This document shows, piece by piece, positions 1-8,583 of a DNA stretch of 37,196 nt (positions are counted from its first letter, which is position 1; the number at the start of each line of letters is the position of its first letter). The DNA lies in contig JAEUHW010000048.1 in assembly GCA_016793245.1 (NCBI GenBank), forward strand, positions 1 through 37,196. The letters are read 5' to 3'. The position numbers and the translations under genes are program-made. The notes under the pieces are model-generated. The model saw only the letters and a list, made by a program, of their open reading frames with translations. It ran no database searches and had not been told where the DNA came from. Source of the DNA: Planctomycetota bacterium. GTDB lineage: Bacteria; Planctomycetota; UBA1135; JADKAF01.

Positions 1-1029
1 TCAGAGGAAGTCCACGTCGCCCAGCGCCCACGCGCAGCCTTCGCGAAGTTCCGCCAAGGTGACGCGCGCATCGAAGCAGCGCGCGGTGTGGCGCAGGGCC
101 GTGGCATGCTCGACGAAGCCTGCGCTCCGGAAGAACGCAGCTTCGGTGCGCCACGGCGCGCACCAGACGGCGAGGGCTCCACAGCCGAGGCGCCGCGCGC
201 GGCGTGCGACTTGCTCGAGCAGCGACGCCGCGGCGTCGGTGTCCGCGGGATCTACCATCCATTCGAGCAGCGTCGCGGTGTCGTCGGCGAGGCCGCCGCG
301 ACGCAGGACCGCGAGCGCGCGCAGCGCGCCGTCGTCGGCGAGGAGCGTGACGAGCTCGTAGCGCTGCGTCGGATGCGTGGCGTAGCGCCAGCGCAGGAAC
401 GCCGCGTCGCGCTCGTGGGTGAGCGAGAGAGCGGCGCTGGAGCGGCGCCAGAGCTCGTCGACCGCGCGCGGATCCAACTGCGCCGCGCGCTCCGGCTCGG
501 GCTCGGGTTCTCGATCCCTCGAGTGGCCGCGGAGCAGCGCGAAGAGATCGTTCTGCACGAGCACGCGCACCGGGCCCAAGCTCGCGTAGCCGAAGAAGCG
601 CTCGCCGAGGCGGAAGTCGTCCGCCGAGGGAAAGCCCCAGCCGATGCCGTGGAGCTGCGGGTGACAGAAGCGCTCGACCCAGGCCCCCATCAAGCGTCGG
701 AAGAGCTTCCCCGCGCGCAGACCGATCCGCCACGCAGGATCGACCATGTGATCCGTGGCCTGGATCGAGCGCGCGGTCGCGTGCGGGTGGCGCCAGCGGT
801 AGGAGAGACCGCCGACGTGGGCGATGGGGCGGTCGTCGGCGCGCGCCGCGAGCGACGCGCAGCGAGCGCCGCCGTTGCCGTACTTCCAGGCCCAGCGGCG
901 GCGGCTGCGAGGTTGGAAGACCTGCGCGATCGGCGCGTAGCTGCGCCGGAAGAGGGCGACCAAGGCCTCCACTTCCTCCGTGGAGCCGGCGCAGGTGTCG
1001 ATCTCGATCGCAGGCTCGTCGCGGATCAC
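1..1029 (-). CDS. GNAT-family N-acetyltransferase (Acetyltransf_9-like)
   Basis: A 342-residue protein ending exactly at the window's first base (TGA at 1-3). The first half has the pattern of large bacterial GNAT proteins that acylate unknown amines: a WAWKYGNGG segment near residues 46-54, a DHMVDPAWR strand near 93-101, and WGFPSADDF near 131-139, where the family usually has a GFPN-type motif. The second half carries the typical DAAFLRWRYATHP segment near 208-220 and a second GNAT-like fold ending in FFRSAGF (299-305). The substrate cannot be told. I chose the GTG at 1027-1029 because family-like sequence begins just after it; no clear Shine-Dalgarno is visible, and the frame stays open upstream, so the start is uncertain. 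It is transcribed away from the parvulin-like gene at 1300. Confidence 0.7.
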   Translation of the reverse strand: MIRDEPAIEIDTCAGSTEEVEALVALFRRSYAPIAQVFQPRSRRRWAWKYGNGGARCASLAARADDRPIAHVGGLSYRWRHPHATARSIQATDHMVDPAWRIGLRAGKLFRRLMGAWVERFCHPQLHGIGWGFPSADDFRLGERFFGYASLGPVRVLVQNDLFALLRGHSRDREPEPEPERAAQLDPRAVDELWRRSSAALSLTHERDAAFLRWRYATHPTQRYELVTLLADDGALRALAVLRRGGLADDTATLLEWMVDPADTDAAASLLEQVARRARRLGCGALAVWCAPWRTEAAFFRSAGFVEHATALRHTARCFDARVTLAELREGCAWALGDVDFL

Positions 1030-1299
1030 GCGCGGAAGTGGGCAGAGGGGCCATGCCGGCAAGGCGATCGCCGCAGCGATCCATAACTCGGGTGCCGGCC
1101 GAGCTGCACGAACGGTAGCCGCACGGTGGAGCGGCGCCCACTCCGCGGCGCGATTTCGCGCGCGCGTGAGGACGCGCGCGCGAAGCTCGCGGCGGCGCCT
1201 GGACGACGGGCGCGGCTGCTCTGGTAGACTCCCGCCCGCTCGGTCGGCCCCGTCGCTCCGAGCCTCGTTCCTCTCGAACCGCGAGGCGCGCTCTCGTCG
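1030..1299. promoter_or_regulatory. Divergent intergenic region
   Basis: This 270-nt spacer lies between two outward-facing genes and must hold both promoters. On the plus strand an extended -10-like element TGGTAGACT lies at 1222-1230, giving a leader of about 60 nt before the ATG at 1300; no good -35 is present. A very GC-rich perfect hairpin lies at 1155-1184. No minus-strand promoter was recognised. Confidence 0.4.
1155..1184. repeat. Perfect 13-bp inverted repeat, loop GAGG
   Basis: Left arm TTCGCGCGCGCGT (1155-1167) pairs without mismatch with 1172-1184 around the 4-nt loop GAGG. It sits about 40 nt upstream of the -10-like element for the plus-strand gene. No T-run follows on either side, so it is not a standard terminator. 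It may act in regulation or roadblocking, or be alternating-CG low complexity. Confidence 0.5.
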
Positions 1300-2811
1300 A
1301 TGCCCGATTCGCTCCTGCTCCGCACTTTCCTCGGCGGCGCTTGTCTCGCCCTGCTCGCACCTCGGCTGGAGGCGCAGGAGCTGCCCGAAGTCCGCGTCGG
1401 CGGCGTGGCGCTGCCGGCCGTGCTCGTCCAGCGCGAGGCCCTGCGCCTCTTCGCCGGCGCGGCGATGGAAGACCTGGCGACGCGTTTCGAGCTCGAGCAG
1501 CTCGCGCAGGACCTGGCTCGCCTCGGCGTGAGTTCGCCCGCGAGCTCGATCGATGCTCCGCTCGGCACGCAGGAGTGGATCGACGCCTTGGCGATCCCTG
1601 CGCGCGTCGAGGACTTCTTGCCGCTCGAGAAGCTCGGCTGCGGCGATAGCGCCTACGCACAAGCCCTCGGCCAGCTCCGTCAGCGCTTCGCGCGCCTCGC
1701 CTCCGGCGATCCCGAAGTGCGCCCGATCAGCGACATCGAACGCGGCGTGGTGCGCGGTCTGTTCCAACGCACGCTGCTCCGCGATCCGTCGGAGCGCTGG
1801 GCCTGGTGCGAGCTCGAAGCGAGCACCGCGCTGGTCGCCGGCGGCGCGTGCATGGAGGTCGCCGAAGCGTGGCAGCGCTGCGCGGGTCGGATCGCCGAGC
1901 CGCCCCTCGATGCCGCCGCGGGGCCAGCTCCCGGCGGGGCGCTCGACCAGGTCGAGCTCCGCCGCCGCGCGATTCATGGCGCGGCGCTCTGGACCGGTGC
2001 GGTCACCGCGCTGGTGCAGGACCTCTCGTCCCGCGGCGCCTTGATGTCGGAAGAGGAGTGGCGCCGCTTCGCGGTGGAGACCCTCGGCCGCGGCGTCTCG
2101 CGCGATGCCAACCTCGCGTTCCAGGTGCTCCCCGGGCTCGGCATGCCTTCGGGGGCGGCCTTCGCCACCTACGCTTGGCTGCGCGAGAGCTATTCGCGCG
2201 GCGTCCTCGGCGAGTTCGGCCGCGCGGAAGCGGAGGCGACGCTGGCCGAGACCGATCGCGAACGAGCGACCGGCCAGATCGAGCTCGAGGTCCTGCTCTT
2301 CTCGGCTTACGACTTCGCCCACGGCTTTCCGCTGCCCGAGCGCCGCGCCGCCGCGCGCGAGCGCGCCGCGGCCTGCGCCCAGCGCATCGCTGCCGGCGAG
2401 GACTTCGACAAGCTCTTGGACGAGCTCAGCGAGTACGAGGACCTGCGGCTCCGCACGCGCCTCTTCGCGGGGGAGAACGCGTTCGCGAAGACGAAGCGCG
2501 GGCGCTTCGGCGAGCTCTCTCCGACGGCGCTGCGCTTGCTCCTCGGCTCGACGCCCTACGACCTCGTGACCGGCGGTGTCGATCTTGCGCGCAAGGCGCT
2601 CCATGAGCTCCCGGTCGGCGAAGTGAGCGGACCGCTCGAAAGCACCTTCGGCGTCTGCTTCGTACGCGTGAAGTCGCGGCGCCTCGGCGCGCCGCCTCTG
2701 CTTCTCACCCGTCCGGGCGATCTCGCGTTGGCGCGTGAGACGCTGCTCACGCTGCGCTTCGAGCGCTGGGTCTCCGAGGTCCTGGCGCGCGCCGGGATCG
2801 AGATCCGTTGA
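1300..2811 (+). CDS. Secreted parvulin-like (PpiC/SurA-type) protein
   Basis: A 503-residue protein with a signal peptide (hydrophobic stretch about residues 5-20, then LEAQE), so probably periplasmic. The C-terminal third resembles a rotamase of the PpiC/SurA family: an AGEDFDKLLDELSEYE-type helix near 375-390, then RGRFGELS (400-407), and LPVGEVSGP (437-445) followed by a strand reading FGVCFVRV. The middle is helical and unrecognised, possibly a SurA-like chaperone module. Sequence in the rotamase core is divergent, so catalytic activity is uncertain and chaperone function is possible. Its stop overlaps the start of the ABC exporter in TTGA (2808-2811), which suggests translational coupling and a shared envelope role. 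Confidence 0.7.
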   Translation: MPDSLLLRTFLGGACLALLAPRLEAQELPEVRVGGVALPAVLVQREALRLFAGAAMEDLATRFELEQLAQDLARLGVSSPASSIDAPLGTQEWIDALAIPARVEDFLPLEKLGCGDSAYAQALGQLRQRFARLASGDPEVRPISDIERGVVRGLFQRTLLRDPSERWAWCELEASTALVAGGACMEVAEAWQRCAGRIAEPPLDAAAGPAPGGALDQVELRRRAIHGAALWTGAVTALVQDLSSRGALMSEEEWRRFAVETLGRGVSRDANLAFQVLPGLGMPSGAAFATYAWLRESYSRGVLGEFGRAEAEATLAETDRERATGQIELEVLLFSAYDFAHGFPLPERRAAARERAAACAQRIAAGEDFDKLLDELSEYEDLRLRTRLFAGENAFAKTKRGRFGELSPTALRLLLGSTPYDLVTGGVDLARKALHELPVGEVSGPLESTFGVCFVRVKSRRLGAPPLLLTRPGDLALARETLLTLRFERWVSEVLARAGIEIR

Positions 2812-4820
2812 GCGCCCGCGACGCGCGCCGGGACGCTCCGGCGGAAACGGAAGTCGAGGTCGAAGTCGTGGAGGGCGCGCGCCGCGCGCGCCGCGAGCCG
2901 ATCGCCGACGACGCGTTCTGGCCGACGCTGAAGCGCTTGATGCGCTACGTCTTCCGCTATCGCGGCCTGCTCGTCTCGGTGATTCTGCTGGGCTCGCTCA
3001 CCGCGGCCTTCGAGAAGTCGATGCTGCTCGCCATCGGGCCCGTCGAGTTCGTGCTCTTCCCCGAGGAGGCGGCGGCGCGCGCGAAGAAGAAGGCCGAGGG
3101 GCAGGCGAACGACGTGGTCTCGCAGGCCGAGGAAGCGGGCGGCGCCGGCTGGCTCGCCGAGTTCTCGGAGGGCTTCAAGCAGAAGGCCTTCGCGTTCTTC
3201 GAGGTGCAGGGCTCGGACACCGAGGACCAGCGCTTCTGGCTGCTGATCGGCCTCGTGGTGACGATCATCTTCATCGCGCTGATCACCGGCGTAATGGAGT
3301 TCTTCTTCCACTACACCTCGCGGAAGCTCAACCTGCGGATCGCCGTGGACCTGCGGAACGACTTGGCGCGCCACCTCCTGCATCTGCCGATCTCCTTCCA
3401 CGGCAAGAGCAAGCTCGGCGATCTCGTCTCGCGCATCAGCAACGACGTGCAGTCCTCGCTGAAGTCGCTGAACCTGATGACGAGCCACGTCATCCAGGAG
3501 CCCGCGGGCATCGCGATGAACCTGGCGATCGCGTTCGTCGTGAACCCGTGGATGACGCTGCTCATCATCGTGCTGATGCCGCTGATCGCCCTGCCGTTCC
3601 TCGTGCTGGGCAAGCGCGTGCGGCGCGGCTCGCGGCGCAGCCTCTCGGTGCTCGGCGAGAGCACGAAGATCTTCACCGAGATGCTCTCGGGGATCCGCGT
3701 GGTGAAGGCTTTCCGCCGCGAGGAGGCCGAGGCGCGCGCGTTCGCGCAGCAGAACCGCGGGTTCCTCCGCCGCTCGATGAGCATGGTCCGCGCGCGGGCG
3801 CTCAGCGAGTCCGCCCTGGTCGTCGTGGCCTACGGCGGGATCTCCTTGGTGATGCTCGCGATCGGCTACGCGCAGATCTACTCGGCCGATCTCAAGTTCA
3901 AGGACTTCCCGTCGTTCGCGCTCTATATCGGCGCGCTGACGACGACCTACACGCACATCAAGCGCATCTCCCGCGGGTACAACAGCCTCGAGGAGTCGGT
4001 GGGGGCGCTGAGCCGCCTCTTCGAGATCCAGGACCAGAAGAGCAACCTGCTCGAGGCGCCCGACGCCGTGGGCATCGAGCGGCTGCAGCGTTCGCTGTAC
4101 CTGAAGGACGTGCACTTCGCGTACGACGGCAGCGGCGAAGGCGTGCTCCACGGCATCGACATCGAGATCCCGGTGGGCTCGCGCGTGGCGCTGGTGGGGC
4201 CCTCGGGGGCGGGCAAGTCGACGCTGCTCGACCTCGTCGCGCGCTTCTACGACCCGACTGGCGGCGCGATCTTGGCCGACGGGATCGACCTGCGGAAGCT
4301 CCGCATCGAAGCCTGGCTCGGGCGCATCGCGTTCGTGAACCAGGCGCCGTTCCTCTTCCACGCCTCGATCCGCGACAACCTCCGCTACGGCAAGGCCGAC
4401 GCCACCGACGAGGAGATCATCGCCGCGGCGAAGGCCGCCGCGATCCACGACTTCGTGCAGTCGCTGCCCGAGGGCTACGACACGCTGGTCGGCGAGCGCG
4501 GCGCGCGCATCTCGGGCGGACAGATGCAGCGCATCACGATCGCGCGCGCGATCCTGCGCAACGCCGATCTGCTCCTGCTCGACGAGGCGACGAGCTCGCT
4601 CGACACCGAGGCGGAGAAGGCCGTGCAGGAGGCGCTGGATCACCTGATGGTGGGGCGCACCTCGATCATCGTGGCGCACCGCCTCTCGACGGTGCGGAAC
4701 GCCGATCGCATCTTCGTGCTGGAACAAGGGCGCATCGTGGAGCAAGGGCGCCACGACGAGCTCTACGAGCGCGGCGGGGTCTACCGACGCTTGTACGACA
4801 TGCAGTTCCGCGAGAGCTGA
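2808..4820 (+). CDS. MsbA-like ABC exporter (fused permease-ATPase)
   Basis: A 670-residue half-transporter expected to work as a homodimer in the inner membrane, exporting lipid, peptide or drug. An acidic, then arginine-rich cytosolic N-terminus (1-40) precedes the membrane domain, with hydrophobic segments near 52-68, 143-166, 225-268 and 333-356. The ATPase shows Walker A GPSGAGKST (464-472), Q512, signature ISGGQ (568-572), Walker B LLLLDEA with D592/E593, and H624. All catalytic residues are intact. The segment between the first and second membrane helices (about 75-142) is unusually long and charged. The TTG start at 2808 is chosen because it overlaps the upstream stop in TTGA and no better in-frame ATG exists near the N-terminus. 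Substrate unknown; 'MsbA-like' refers to architecture only. Confidence 0.88.
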   Translation: MSARDARRDAPAETEVEVEVVEGARRARREPIADDAFWPTLKRLMRYVFRYRGLLVSVILLGSLTAAFEKSMLLAIGPVEFVLFPEEAAARAKKKAEGQANDVVSQAEEAGGAGWLAEFSEGFKQKAFAFFEVQGSDTEDQRFWLLIGLVVTIIFIALITGVMEFFFHYTSRKLNLRIAVDLRNDLARHLLHLPISFHGKSKLGDLVSRISNDVQSSLKSLNLMTSHVIQEPAGIAMNLAIAFVVNPWMTLLIIVLMPLIALPFLVLGKRVRRGSRRSLSVLGESTKIFTEMLSGIRVVKAFRREEAEARAFAQQNRGFLRRSMSMVRARALSESALVVVAYGGISLVMLAIGYAQIYSADLKFKDFPSFALYIGALTTTYTHIKRISRGYNSLEESVGALSRLFEIQDQKSNLLEAPDAVGIERLQRSLYLKDVHFAYDGSGEGVLHGIDIEIPVGSRVALVGPSGAGKSTLLDLVARFYDPTGGAILADGIDLRKLRIEAWLGRIAFVNQAPFLFHASIRDNLRYGKADATDEEIIAAAKAAAIHDFVQSLPEGYDTLVGERGARISGGQMQRITIARAILRNADLLLLDEATSSLDTEAEKAVQEALDHLMVGRTSIIVAHRLSTVRNADRIFVLEQGRIVEQGRHDELYERGGVYRRLYDMQFRES

Positions 4821-4841
4821 TCGAACCGAGGAGCGAACGCG

Positions 4842-5309
4842 ATGGATCCGCTGCTGCGAGAGCTCGAGCCACTGCTCGACGCGAAGCCCTTCGACCAAGG
4901 CGCCGTGCTTCGCGCTTGCGTGCGCGGCTTCGGTGCGGATCTCGGGACGCTCCACCTCTGGGATGCAGGGGCGCAGCTCCTGCGCCTCGCGGCCGAGCAC
5001 GCGCTGCCGCCGCCCGTCCGTGAGAAGGTGCTCGCGATCCCGCTCGGGAAGGGCATGGCCGGGCTCGCCGCCGAGCGGAAGGAGCCCGTCAGCGTCTGCA
5101 ACCTGCAGACGGACACCAGCGGCGTCGCGCGCCCCGGCGCGAAGGCCACCGGCATGGAGGGCTCGGTCGCGATCCCGCTGCTCGATGCGGCGGGAGAGCT
5201 CCGCGGCGTCCTCGGCATCGCGAGCGCAGAGCCGCGCCTCTGGACCAGCGAGGAGCTCGCGCGCTGCCTCGCGGTGGGGCGGCGGATCGCGGAGCGCTTG
5301 CGCGGCTGA
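4842..5309 (+). CDS. Single GAF-domain protein
   Basis: A 155-residue protein that is essentially one GAF domain. It shows the LGTLHLWD strand (about 34-41), the long LPLGKGMAGLAAERKEPVSV region with IPLGKGM near 66-72, a GSVAIPLLDAAGELRGVLGI core (about 107-126) and a closing helix. GAF domains bind small ligands or redox groups; no effector domain is attached, so it may be an fRMsr-like enzyme or a stand-alone sensor. The arrangement of cysteines is not convincing for methionine sulfoxide reductase. A GAGGAG ribosome-binding site lies about 8 nt upstream of the ATG. It follows the exporter by 21 nt on the same strand and is probably in its operon. Confidence 0.78.
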   Translation: MDPLLRELEPLLDAKPFDQGAVLRACVRGFGADLGTLHLWDAGAQLLRLAAEHALPPPVREKVLAIPLGKGMAGLAAERKEPVSVCNLQTDTSGVARPGAKATGMEGSVAIPLLDAAGELRGVLGIASAEPRLWTSEELARCLAVGRRIAERLRG

Positions 5310-5333
5310 GCTGCCGGCGGAGGGCTCTCTCGC

Positions 5334-6557
5334 TCAGTTGCGGCGCAAGAGCACCGTCGCCTGCGCGACGATGGCCTCGCCCGCGCCGATCGGCCCGAGC
5401 TTCTCGGCGGTCTTGCCCTTCAGGTTCACGCGCTCGACCTCGACCTCGAGCAGCGCGGCGATGCGCGCGCGGACCTCGGCGCGGCGCGGCGCGAGCTTCG
5501 GTCGCTCGGCGATGACCACGAGATCGCAGTTCTCGAGCGCGTAACCCTTCTCGCGCACGCGCGTCCAGGCTTCGCGCAGCAGGGCGGCGGAGTCGGCGCC
5601 CTGCCAGCGCGGATCCGTGTCGGGAAAGAAGGTCCCCAGGTCGTCGAGGCCCGCGGCGCCGAGCAGGGCATCCGTCAGCGCGTGCAGCAGCGCGTCGCCG
5701 TCCGAATGCCCGAGCGGCCCGCGGTCGTGCTCGAAGAGCACGCCGCCGAGGATGCAGGGGCGCCCCGGGACCATGCGGTGCAGATCGAAGCCGGAACCGA
5801 CGCGGAAGCTCGGGCGGTCGGCGGGAGGAGCGGAGCTCATGGGACGCGTCTCGAGTCGGGCCGAGGGCAGATCGGCGGGCACGGTGATCTTGCGATTCGC
5901 GGGATCGCCGGCGACGGCGAACACCGCGGGTAGCGCGCCGTGCTCGACGGCGAGCTCGAGCACATGCACGTCGTCGGTCGTCGGCCAGCCTTCGGCGCAG
6001 GCGCGCCGATACGCCGGCAGGCCGAGCTCGCGGCGGAAGGCCTGCGGCGTCTGCGCGAAATGGATCTCGCGCCGATCGAGCGTCGCGAGCACGCGGCCCG
6101 CGGCATCGACGCGCTTCACCGTGTCGATCGCGGGCAGCGTGCAGAGCGCTGCACCTTGCGCGATGGCGGCGTCGATCACGCGCGCGAGCACCACAGCAGA
6201 GAGGAAGGGGCGCGCGCCGTCGTGCACGAGCAGGATCTCGCTCGCGGGATCCGCCGCCTCGAGCCCGTTCCGCACCGAGTCGCGGCGCTCGGCGCCGCCT
6301 TCGGTCCAGCGCAGCGCGACGCGCGGCGCGCACGCGGGTGCCGCGGCCTGGAGGAGCTCCTCGCGTTCGTTTCCCTTGCCGACGAGCACGATCTCGGCGA
6401 CGCGCGGATCCGCGCCGAGAGCGCGCACGACGTGCGCGATCAGCGGCTCGCCCTCGAGGAGCAGCAAGGTCTTATTCCGTCCGGCGCCGAAGCGCGTGCC
6501 GCTCCCGGCGGCCGGGACGATGGCGGAGACCTGCGGCGTTCGATGCGGCGCGTGCAT
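5334..6557 (-). CDS. ispDF: Bifunctional IspD-IspF (MEP pathway)
   Basis: A 407-residue fusion of two enzymes of the methylerythritol phosphate route to isoprenoids. Residues 1-235 are IspD (2-C-methyl-D-erythritol 4-phosphate cytidylyltransferase): nucleotide-binding [10 protein letters not shown] (15-24) with K29, VHDGARP (111-117), and NRKIT (221-225). Residues 250-407 are IspF (MECDP synthase): GSGFDLH (254-260) supplies the metal ligands D258 and H260, [18 protein letters not shown] (283-300) the third metal histidine region, and [10 protein letters not shown] (307-316) and [11 protein letters not shown] (379-389) the substrate and nucleotide loops. A short Pro/Ala/Ser linker joins the halves. 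Such fusions are well known in Alpha- and Epsilonproteobacteria. It converges with the GAF gene (24 nt between stops) and diverges from ruvC. Confidence 0.96.
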   Translation of the reverse strand: MHAPHRTPQVSAIVPAAGSGTRFGAGRNKTLLLLEGEPLIAHVVRALGADPRVAEIVLVGKGNEREELLQAAAPACAPRVALRWTEGGAERRDSVRNGLEAADPASEILLVHDGARPFLSAVVLARVIDAAIAQGAALCTLPAIDTVKRVDAAGRVLATLDRREIHFAQTPQAFRRELGLPAYRRACAEGWPTTDDVHVLELAVEHGALPAVFAVAGDPANRKITVPADLPSARLETRPMSSAPPADRPSFRVGSGFDLHRMVPGRPCILGGVLFEHDRGPLGHSDGDALLHALTDALLGAAGLDDLGTFFPDTDPRWQGADSAALLREAWTRVREKGYALENCDLVVIAERPKLAPRRAEVRARIAALLEVEVERVNLKGKTAEKLGPIGAGEAIVAQATVLLRRN

Positions 6558-6651
6558 CGGCGCATTGGAATCCGGTGCGCGGCGCGGAGCAATGCTCTAC
6601 GATGCGACGCGGGGTGGTTCGAAGCGCTCGAAGGCGCGGGGGCTCGCGGCG

Positions 6652-7149
6652 ATGCGCGTGTTGGGAATCGATCCGGGGACGCGGATCCTCGGCTTCGGCT
6701 TCGTGGAGTCGCAGGGCTCGAAGCTCGTCCTGCTCGACGCCGGTGCGTTGGAGCTCGAGCGCGCGGCCCCCGATCTGCCCGGCCGACTCGCCGCGATCCA
6801 CCGCGAGCTCGTTCGTCTGCTCGAGCGCATGCAGCCCGATGCGCTGGCGATCGAAGAGGCCTTTCACGGGCGCAGCGCCCAGGCGGCGCTGCGCATCGGC
6901 GAAGCCCGCGGCGCGGCGCTCGTCGTCGGAGCGCTGGCCGGAGTGCCCATCGCGCAGTATCCGCCCGCCACGATCAAGAAGGCGCTGACGGGCAACGGGC
7001 GCGCCGACAAGTCGCAGGTCGCGCACATGGTCGTGCGCTTGCTCGGTCTCTCCGCGTTGCCCGCGCGCGCCGACGTCTCCGATGCCCTCGGCATCGCGAT
7101 CTGCCATTGCTTCCGCGCGCAGCGCCTCGCCGCCGGGCTCGGGGTCTAG
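6652..7149 (+). CDS. ruvC: Crossover junction endodeoxyribonuclease RuvC
   Basis: A 165-residue Holliday-junction resolvase of normal family length. It cuts four-way junctions symmetrically as a dimer after RuvAB branch migration. Catalytic acids are all visible: D7 in GIDPGT, E68 in IEEAF, and D141/D144 in DVSDALGIA. The NGRADKSQV segment (115-123) is the usual DNA-binding region. I start at the ATG at 6652 because GIDPGT must lie at residues 5-10; earlier in-frame codons would add a non-conserved tail. A TACGAT element at 6598-6603 could be a -10 box. ruvA and ruvB are not in the window. The next gene begins immediately after its TAG. Confidence 0.97.
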   Translation: MRVLGIDPGTRILGFGFVESQGSKLVLLDAGALELERAAPDLPGRLAAIHRELVRLLERMQPDALAIEEAFHGRSAQAALRIGEARGAALVVGALAGVPIAQYPPATIKKALTGNGRADKSQVAHMVVRLLGLSALPARADVSDALGIAICHCFRAQRLAAGLGV

Positions 7150-7491
7150 ATGGAGGCCCGGCAACCGACGCGGCGCGAGCGCGCGCTCGCCGCCGGATTG
7201 GTGGCGCTCGGGCTGGCGGCGCTCCTGCGCCTCGGCGCGCTCGTCGCCGCGCCGCCCGCCGCCGAGCTCGGCGGTTGGCGCTCCGTGCGCCTCGATCCGA
7301 ACCGCGCGAGTGGAGCGGAGCTCGGCCTGCTGCCGGGACTGGGGCCGGCGCGCGTCGCCGCGCTGCTCGCGGAGCGCGAGCGGAGAGGGGGCTTTCGCCG
7401 CTTGGAAGAGCTCCTCGACGTGCCGGGGATCGGCTCGCGCACCCTGGAGCAGCTCGCGCCTTTGCTCGTGTTCCCCGGGCGGGAGCCCTGA
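7150..7491 (+). CDS. ComEA-like helix-hairpin-helix protein
   Basis: A 113-residue protein with one N-terminal membrane helix (about 12-33) and a C-terminal helix-hairpin-helix pair. The signature is LDPNRASGAELGLLPGLG (48-65), then GGFRRLEELLDVPGIG (80-95), the layout of ComEA and competence-type DNA-binding domains. It would sit anchored in the inner membrane with its DNA-binding part outside, binding double-stranded DNA during uptake. No other competence gene is present, so the role is inferred from the fold alone. The ATG directly follows the ruvC TAG, so the pair is surely co-transcribed. Confidence 0.82.
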   Translation: MEARQPTRRERALAAGLVALGLAALLRLGALVAAPPAAELGGWRSVRLDPNRASGAELGLLPGLGPARVAALLAERERRGGFRRLEELLDVPGIGSRTLEQLAPLLVFPGREP

Positions 7492-7564
7492 GCGATGGGG
7501 CGCTGCGACGCCGGCCTTCGCACGAGACCGCGGCGCTCGGACTGGAGCCCGGCCGCGCGCCGTG

Positions 7565-7573
7565 TGCTATTCT
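7565..7573 (+). promoter_or_regulatory. Possible extended -10 promoter for nadC
   Basis: TGCTATTCT fits an extended -10 (TGnTAnnnT), about 35 nt upstream of the nadC ATG. No convincing -35 lies at the usual spacing. The 117-nt gap after the ComEA-like gene is otherwise empty. Confidence 0.35.
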
Positions 7574-7608
7574 CGGCCCCCCGCCGCCGAGGCTCCCCGC
7601 GCCCCGCG

Positions 7609-8583
7609 ATGAACGCCGCTCCCTCTCCTTGCCCGCCCGTCGACGTCGAGCTCTCGGCGGAGTCTCTGGCGTTGATCGACCTCGCCCTCGCCGAGGATCT
7701 CGGACCGCACGGGCTCGCGGGCGATCTCAGCGTGCGCGCGCTCGGCAGCGAACGCGCGCGGCACCGCGCGAGAGCGAAGGTCGTCGCGAAGGCGCGCGGC
7801 GTGCTCGCGGGGACCGAGCTCTTCCGCGCCGTCTTCGAGCGCCTCGCGGCGCGCGTATCGGAGCGTGGCGCGAGCGGACGCGTGCACTTCGAGCTCGCCG
7901 CCAGCGATGGACGAGCGGTCGAGCCCGGGGACCTCTGCTTCGTCTTCTCCGGACCCGGCGATCTCGTGCTCGCCGGCGAGCGCACCGCGCTGAACTTCCT
8001 GCAGCGCCTCTCCGGCGTGGCGACGCGCACGCGCGAATTCGTGCGCGCCATCGAAGGCACGGGGGCGCGCATCCTCGACACGCGGAAGACGACGCCGGGC
8101 TGGCGGCTGCTCGAGAAGAGCGCCGTCCGCCACGGAGGCGGCACGAATCACCGCCTCGGTCTCTACGATCAGGTGCTCCTGAAGGAGAACCACTTCGCGC
8201 TGGCGGGCGGCGACATCGCGCGGATCACCGCCGCGGTGCGCGAGCGCGTCGGGGCGCAGGTGGTGCTGACCGCCGAGGCGCAGACCTTGGAAGAAGCGCT
8301 GGCCGCGGCCAGCTCCGGCGCCGATGTCGTGATGCTCGACAACTTCGACTTGGAGCGCGCGCGCGCGGGCGTCGCGCGACTGCGCGAAGGGCGCGCGCGA
8401 GGCGAGTTCCCGCGCTGGGTCGAGACCGAGATCAGCGGCGGAGTTCGTCTCGAGAACGTGCGCGCCTGGGCCGAGACCGGCGTCGATCGCATCTCCATCG
8501 GCGCGCTGACGCACAGCGCACCGGCTCTCGACACGAGCTTGCTGATCGACCTCGCAAGCGCCGACGCGAAGGACGCGACGTGA
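7609..8583 (+). CDS. nadC: Nicotinate-nucleotide pyrophosphorylase (quinolinate phosphoribosyltransferase)
   Basis: A 324-residue cytosolic enzyme that makes nicotinate mononucleotide from quinolinate and PRPP in de novo NAD synthesis. The N-terminal domain is followed by RTALNFLQRLSGVATRT (125-141), the hallmark DTRKTTPGWR segment (157-166), HGGGTNHRLGLYD (175-187), LLKENH (190-195), acidic residues E223 and D244 (MLDN), SGG (276-278) and the closing GALTHSAP (298-305). All PRPP- and quinolinate-binding positions look intact. The ATG at 7609 is chosen because the protein has about 30 residues before the first conserved strand. nadA and nadB are not nearby. Its TGA overlaps the GTG of the next gene. 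Confidence 0.96.
   Translation: MNAAPSPCPPVDVELSAESLALIDLALAEDLGPHGLAGDLSVRALGSERARHRARAKVVAKARGVLAGTELFRAVFERLAARVSERGASGRVHFELAASDGRAVEPGDLCFVFSGPGDLVLAGERTALNFLQRLSGVATRTREFVRAIEGTGARILDTRKTTPGWRLLEKSAVRHGGGTNHRLGLYDQVLLKENHFALAGGDIARITAAVRERVGAQVVLTAEAQTLEEALAAASSGADVVMLDNFDLERARAGVARLREGRARGEFPRWVETEISGGVRLENVRAWAETGVDRISIGALTHSAPALDTSLLIDLASADAKDAT

Noticed and set aside
2556..5000. 814-residue minus-strand open frame
   Set aside because: It is opposite the ABC exporter, which has all ABC motifs. The antisense translation is Arg/Glu/His/Ala-rich, as expected from a high-GC shadow frame.
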